From Lichenicoccus sp964235615 (GTDB taxonomy: Bacteria > Pseudomonadota > Alphaproteobacteria > Acetobacterales > Acetobacteraceae): a DNA stretch of 9,822 bases. How positions within the stretch are numbered: position 1 is the stretch's first letter; each line of letters begins with the position of its first letter. Of the stretch, positions 6,745-9,822 are shown in pieces. Under the pieces are notes generated by a model. That model saw only the letters and a program-made list of their open reading frames with translations. It had not been told where the DNA came from and did not search any database. The DNA lies in the NCBI GenBank assembly GCA_964235615.1, contig CAXSEE010000163.1, forward strand, positions 1 to 9,822, read 5' to 3'. The translations under genes and the position numbers were made by a program.

Positions 6745-8289
6745 ATGTCCGACCGATCGATCCTGGAACGGAGTCTACCCGCGGCGTGCCTGCTGGCTGC
6801 GTTCTGGCATGGCAGCGCCCAGGCCCAAGTTTCTGCTCAATCCGGGGCTTCCGCTCAATCCGGCGCCGCGGGCTCGCAATCCATTCCAGGTCCCAACACG
6901 CAACAGGCCAACACGCCGGGACACTCCGGCCCAGCAACGCCCACGAGCCCATCCCCTGGCGAACCCGGCTTCACCACGCAGTTGTTCGCCTCCTCGCGCA
7001 ACAACCTGCTCGGCGGCATGTGGGGCCTGCGTCCGGCGCTCGGCGCTTTCGGCCTCTCGTTGGGCCTGCAGGAGACCAGCGAGGTGTTCGGCAACGTCAC
7101 CGGCGGCCTGCATCGCGGGGCTGACTATGACGGGCTGACCGAGTTGAGCCTGGGGCTCGATACCGCAAAGGCGTTCGGCTGGCAGGGCGGCATTTTCAAC
7201 GTCAGCGCCCTCCAGATCCACGGCCGCAGCGAGAGCGCGGACAACCTGGACACGTTGCAGACCGCGAGCGGCATCGAGGCGCAGCGGGCAACCCGGTTGT
7301 GGGAGATCTGGTACCAGCAGGCCCTGCTCGACGGGAAGCTGGACGTCAAGATCGGCCAGCAGAGCCTGGACCAGGAGTTCATCCTCAGCTCAGGCTCCGG
7401 CCTGTTCATCAACACCGCGATGGGTTGGCCGCTGGTTCCCTCGGTCGATCAATATGCCGGCGGTCCGTCGTATCCGCTGTCGTCGCTGGGCGTGCGCCTG
7501 CGCGTGCAGCCGATAGGCAACCTGACGGTGCTGACCGGCGTGTTCGACGACAATCCGCCCGGCGGCTCGTTCAACGACGACAGCCAAGTGCGCGGCGCCT
7601 CGCAATCCGGCACGGAGTTCAACCTCGGCACCGGCGCGCTGGCGATCGCCGAGATCCAGTATTCCATCAACCAGCCCTCGCTCGGCCAGATGGATACCGG
7701 CCGGCCGACCGGGCTGCCTGGCGTCTACAAGCTGGGCGCCTGGTTCGACAGCGGCGCCTTCTTCGATCAGCGCTTCGATACCGACGGGCTGTCGCTGGCC
7801 GACCCGGACAGCGGCAACCCGAAGCTGCGGCGGGACAACTGGAGCATCTACGGCGTGTTCGACCAGGTTCTCTGGCAGCCGGACCGGGCTGGCCCTCGCG
7901 CGGTCGGCATCTTTGCCCGCATCATGGGCTCTCCCGACGACCGCAATCTCGCCGCTTTCAGCATCAACGCCGGCATCACCCTGAAGGCGCCGCTGCCCGG
8001 CCGCGACAACGACAGCTTCGGCATCGGCTACGGCCTGGCCAAGATCGGCAGCCATGCCAATGGACTCGATGCCGACGTCGCGGCGCAGAACGGCGGCATC
8101 GGCCCGATCCGCTCCAGCGAGAGCTTCATCGAGGTCACCTACCAGGCCCAGATCGCCCCCTGGTGGGCGGTGCAGCCGGACTTCCAATACGTCTTCACCC
8201 CGAGCGGCGGGGTCCAGGATCCAGACGATCCCAGCCAGCGCGTCGGCAACGAGGCCGTCTTCGGCATCCGTACCAACGTCACCTTCTGA
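6745..8289 (+). CDS. OprB-type outer-membrane porin under a Fur box
   Basis: This is a predicted outer-membrane beta-barrel of the carbohydrate-selective porin (OprB) family. The 514-residue product starts with a signal peptide ending near residue 27 (SAQA-Q). A Ser/Gln/Gly/Pro-rich linker (about 29-75) follows, then a barrel domain from about 87 to the end. Family-like features are the segment LWEIWYQQALLDGKLDVKIG (185-204) followed by QQSLDQEF, repeated alternating beta-strand patterns such as VGIFARIMGSP, and a C-terminal strand ending NVTF, whose terminal Phe is the usual barrel-assembly signal. OprB members are mostly sugar channels, but the Fur box and the EfeB-type neighbour suggest a role in iron supply here; that is inference. 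The start is fixed by the signal peptide; the ribosome-binding site is poor. The next gene starts 11 bases after the stop. Confidence 0.88.
   Translation: MSDRSILERSLPAACLLAAFWHGSAQAQVSAQSGASAQSGAAGSQSIPGPNTQQANTPGHSGPATPTSPSPGEPGFTTQLFASSRNNLLGGMWGLRPALGAFGLSLGLQETSEVFGNVTGGLHRGADYDGLTELSLGLDTAKAFGWQGGIFNVSALQIHGRSESADNLDTLQTASGIEAQRATRLWEIWYQQALLDGKLDVKIGQQSLDQEFILSSGSGLFINTAMGWPLVPSVDQYAGGPSYPLSSLGVRLRVQPIGNLTVLTGVFDDNPPGGSFNDDSQVRGASQSGTEFNLGTGALAIAEIQYSINQPSLGQMDTGRPTGLPGVYKLGAWFDSGAFFDQRFDTDGLSLADPDSGNPKLRRDNWSIYGVFDQVLWQPDRAGPRAVGIFARIMGSPDDRNLAAFSINAGITLKAPLPGRDNDSFGIGYGLAKIGSHANGLDADVAAQNGGIGPIRSSESFIEVTYQAQIAPWWAVQPDFQYVFTPSGGVQDPDDPSQRVGNEAVFGIRTNVTF
6832..6867 (+). repeat. 18-base direct repeat in the porin linker (2 copies)
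   Basis: TCTGCTCAATCCGGGGCT (6832-6849) is followed directly by TCCGCTCAATCCGGCGCC (6850-6867). The two differ at three positions, and each encodes Ser-Ala-Gln-Ser-Gly-Ala. They lie just after the predicted signal-peptide cleavage site. Confidence 0.75.
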
Positions 8290-8300
8290 ACTTCCAGATC

Positions 8301-9476
8301 ATGCCCCGGAGCCAACTCTTCATGACAGGTGCAACACAGCTTCCGCTATACCGTACCGCCGCCGCCGCGATGGGAATGTGCCTGCTCGGCCTCTCCGCCA
8401 GCCCGGTCCTGGCCCTGGATACCAGTGTAGGGAACCAGCCGCACGGCTTCCTGGAAACGGTGCGGCACCACACGCTGCTCAGCTCCACCGTGCCGGCGAA
8501 CGGCGACCAGAATCCCTACGCGGTGGTCGTGGCCCCGGTCTCCGCCGGCCGCGTCCAGAAGGACGACGTGCTGGTCAGCAACTTCAACAATAGCGGCAAC
8601 CTCCAGGGCCTCGGCACCACCATCGTCGACTATAACCCGGCGAGCCGTCAGCTGAGCCTGTTCGCCAGCATCCCGCGCCACCTGCCGCAGTGCCCTGGCG
8701 GCATCGGGCTGACCACGGCGATGGCCATGCTGCAGTCCGGCTGGGTCATCGTCGGCAGCCTGCCGAGCCAGGACGGCACCACCGCGACCAAGGGCGCCGG
8801 CTGTCTGCTGGTGCTGGACCCGCAGGGCAAGCTGGCCGGCACGCTCACCGGCGTCGACATCAATGGTCCCTGGGGCAACATGGCGGTGATCGACCACGGC
8901 AGCACGGCCACGCTGTTCGTCAGCAACACCGGCCTCGGCATCGCCGCACCCGGGCAGGGCGTCATCGACAAGGCCAATGTGCTGCGGCTGGAGCTGTCGA
9001 TCCCGGCCGGCCAGGCACCGAAGCTCACCGGCAAGACGGTCATCGCCGATGGCCTCGGCGAGCAGGCCGACAAGGACGTGTTCGTCGTCGGCCCGACCGG
9101 CCTGGCACTGGGCGCCAACGGCACGCTGTATGTTTCCGACGCGATCGGCAACCGCATCGGCGCGATCGACAACGCCCTGACCCGCACTGGCAGCGCCGGC
9201 ATCGGCCGCGATGTGACCAAAGATGGGTTCCTCAAGCGCCCGCTGGCGCTGGCGATGGCGCCGAACGGCGATCTGCTGGCCGTCAACGGACTGAACGGCC
9301 AGGTGGTGGAGATCGACCCCGCGGCGGGCCACCAACTCTACGCGCAGTGGATCGATCCGAACAAGGCGCAGACCCCGGCGGGCTCCGGTGACCTGTTCGG
9401 CATTGCCATGACTCCAAAAGGCGACGGCTTCTACTATGTAGAGGACGAGAACAACTCCCTGGTGCTGGCGCACTGA
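8301..9476 (+). CDS. Secreted beta-propeller-like (NHL-type) protein of unknown function
   Basis: I do not recognise a named family. The 391-residue product has a signal peptide with a likely cleavage site near residue 39 (PVLA-LD), so the mature protein is periplasmic or secreted. The rest reads as repeated blades: DDVLVSNFNN (88-97), WGNMAVIDHGSTATLFVSNT (191-210), GPTGLALGANGTLYVSD (264-280), LALAMAPNGDLLAVNG (315-330) and LFGIAMTPKGDGFYYVED (365-382). These resemble the G-(hydrophobic)-A-(x)-P-x-G-x-L-(hydrophobic)-V pattern of NHL/SMP-30-like propellers. Two cysteines in the mature part (131 and 168) could form a disulfide. No catalytic motif is evident. ATG 8322 is an in-frame alternative with GGAG 10 bases upstream and would give a slightly shorter signal peptide. 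The gene sits 11 bases after the porin and 24 before the peroxidase, inside the Fur-controlled operon, so a role in iron handling is likely but unproven. Confidence 0.82.
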   Translation: MPRSQLFMTGATQLPLYRTAAAAMGMCLLGLSASPVLALDTSVGNQPHGFLETVRHHTLLSSTVPANGDQNPYAVVVAPVSAGRVQKDDVLVSNFNNSGNLQGLGTTIVDYNPASRQLSLFASIPRHLPQCPGGIGLTTAMAMLQSGWVIVGSLPSQDGTTATKGAGCLLVLDPQGKLAGTLTGVDINGPWGNMAVIDHGSTATLFVSNTGLGIAAPGQGVIDKANVLRLELSIPAGQAPKLTGKTVIADGLGEQADKDVFVVGPTGLALGANGTLYVSDAIGNRIGAIDNALTRTGSAGIGRDVTKDGFLKRPLALAMAPNGDLLAVNGLNGQVVEIDPAAGHQLYAQWIDPNKAQTPAGSGDLFGIAMTPKGDGFYYVEDENNSLVLAH

Positions 9477-9486
9477 CCGACCCGAT

Positions 9487-9492
9487 AGGAGG
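9487..9492 (+). promoter_or_regulatory. Strong ribosome-binding site of the peroxidase gene
   Basis: AGGAGG lies eight bases before ATG 9501. It is the strongest Shine-Dalgarno in the operon and fixes the start of the peroxidase gene. Confidence 0.8.
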
Positions 9493-9500
9493 GTGAAGAC

Positions 9501-9822
9501 ATGAGTGGCTGTCCGTTCGCATCCCGTCGCAACTTCCTCGGAGCCGCCGGCGGGCTGGTCGCGGCGATCGGCACCGCGAGGGCAGCCGGGCCGGCAACGG
9601 AGAAGGGCATCTCGACCGCCGGACGCAGCGTCGGGCGTCAGCAGCAGGAACCGTTCTACGCCACCGGCCCGGGAGTGGCCCAGGGCGGCATCGTCACGGC
9701 GCGGCAGAACCACACCAGCTTCGCCGCTTTCGACCTGGTGACCGACAAGCCGGGCGACCTGGTGCGGTTGATGCAGGCCTGGACCGCTGCCGCGGCGCGC
9801 CTGGCCCGGGGCGACACCGCCG
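9501..9822 (+). CDS. Tat-exported DyP-type haem peroxidase, EfeB-like (3' end cut by window edge)
   Basis: EfeB-type DyP peroxidases are haem proteins exported folded to the periplasm, where they work with EfeO and EfeU in iron uptake; haem deferrochelation has also been reported. The 107 visible codons encode a Tat signal with the twin-arginine motif ASRRNFLGA (residues 7-15), a hydrophobic stretch, and a likely cleavage site near ARA-A (about 30-31). The start of the DyP fold follows: QEPFY (51-55), then QGGIVTARQNHTSFAAFDL (65-83), which matches the EfeB pattern in which PFYGxHQAGI...PxQ is followed by xxFAAFD. The conserved GxxDG motif and the proximal His lie beyond the window. One oddity is that ATGPGVAQGGI takes the place of the usual GEHQAGI. 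The length cannot be judged because the frame runs off the end. It is the third gene of the Fur-box operon. Confidence 0.88.
   Translation, partial: MSGCPFASRRNFLGAAGGLVAAIGTARAAGPATEKGISTAGRSVGRQQQEPFYATGPGVAQGGIVTARQNHTSFAAFDLVTDKPGDLVRLMQAWTAAAARLARGDTA

Noticed and set aside
7299..8300. Continuous in-frame extension of the propeller gene back through the porin gene (would give 725 residues)
   Set aside because: The upstream part is an Arg-rich out-of-frame reading of the porin. The propeller has its own ATG with a signal peptide directly after the porin stop.

Overview
The window is GC-rich (roughly 70%) and looks like the chromosome of an alphaproteobacterium, most likely in or near the Acetobacteraceae/Rhodospirillales. 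The evidence is the tRNA-Trp-secE-nusG block near tRNA-Tyr, tRNA-Gly and rlmB, the promoter style (TTGACG plus CTANAT-like -10 elements) and the codon use. The taxonomic placement is inference; no 16S or other marker is present.

Region 1 (1-2079) is a translation and transcription housekeeping block. On the minus strand it holds tRNA-Tyr, an SRAP-family abasic-site protein, tRNA-Trp, secE and the first 152 codons of nusG. A tRNA-Gly lies among them on the plus strand. Both minus-strand protein units start just downstream of a tRNA gene and may be transcribed from the tRNA promoter. A run of 100 N (1980-2079) is a scaffold gap, so the join to the right half is not proven by sequence. The usual closeness of rlmB and these tRNAs makes the join plausible.

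Region 2 (2080-6692, plus strand) starts with the 23S rRNA 2'-O-methyltransferase rlmB. A tight three-gene ferric-iron ABC importer of the Sfu/Fbp type follows: a periplasmic binding protein with the His/Glu/Tyr-Tyr iron ligands, a fused double permease and an ATPase. The gaps between these three genes are 9-10 bases.

Region 3 (6693-9822, plus strand) opens with a clear Fur box overlapping a promoter. Three tightly spaced genes follow: an OprB-type outer-membrane porin, a secreted beta-propeller-like protein of unknown function, and the 5' part of a Tat-exported DyP-type haem peroxidase of the EfeB type. The window ends inside the peroxidase gene.

Taken together, the right half looks like an iron-acquisition island: a ferric-iron ABC importer next to a Fur-controlled cassette that adds a dedicated outer-membrane channel and an uncharacterised propeller to an EfeB-type peroxidase. 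The porin-propeller-peroxidase arrangement is the most interesting part of the window. The testable prediction is that EfeO/EfeM and FTR1/EfeU genes lie just beyond the right edge.
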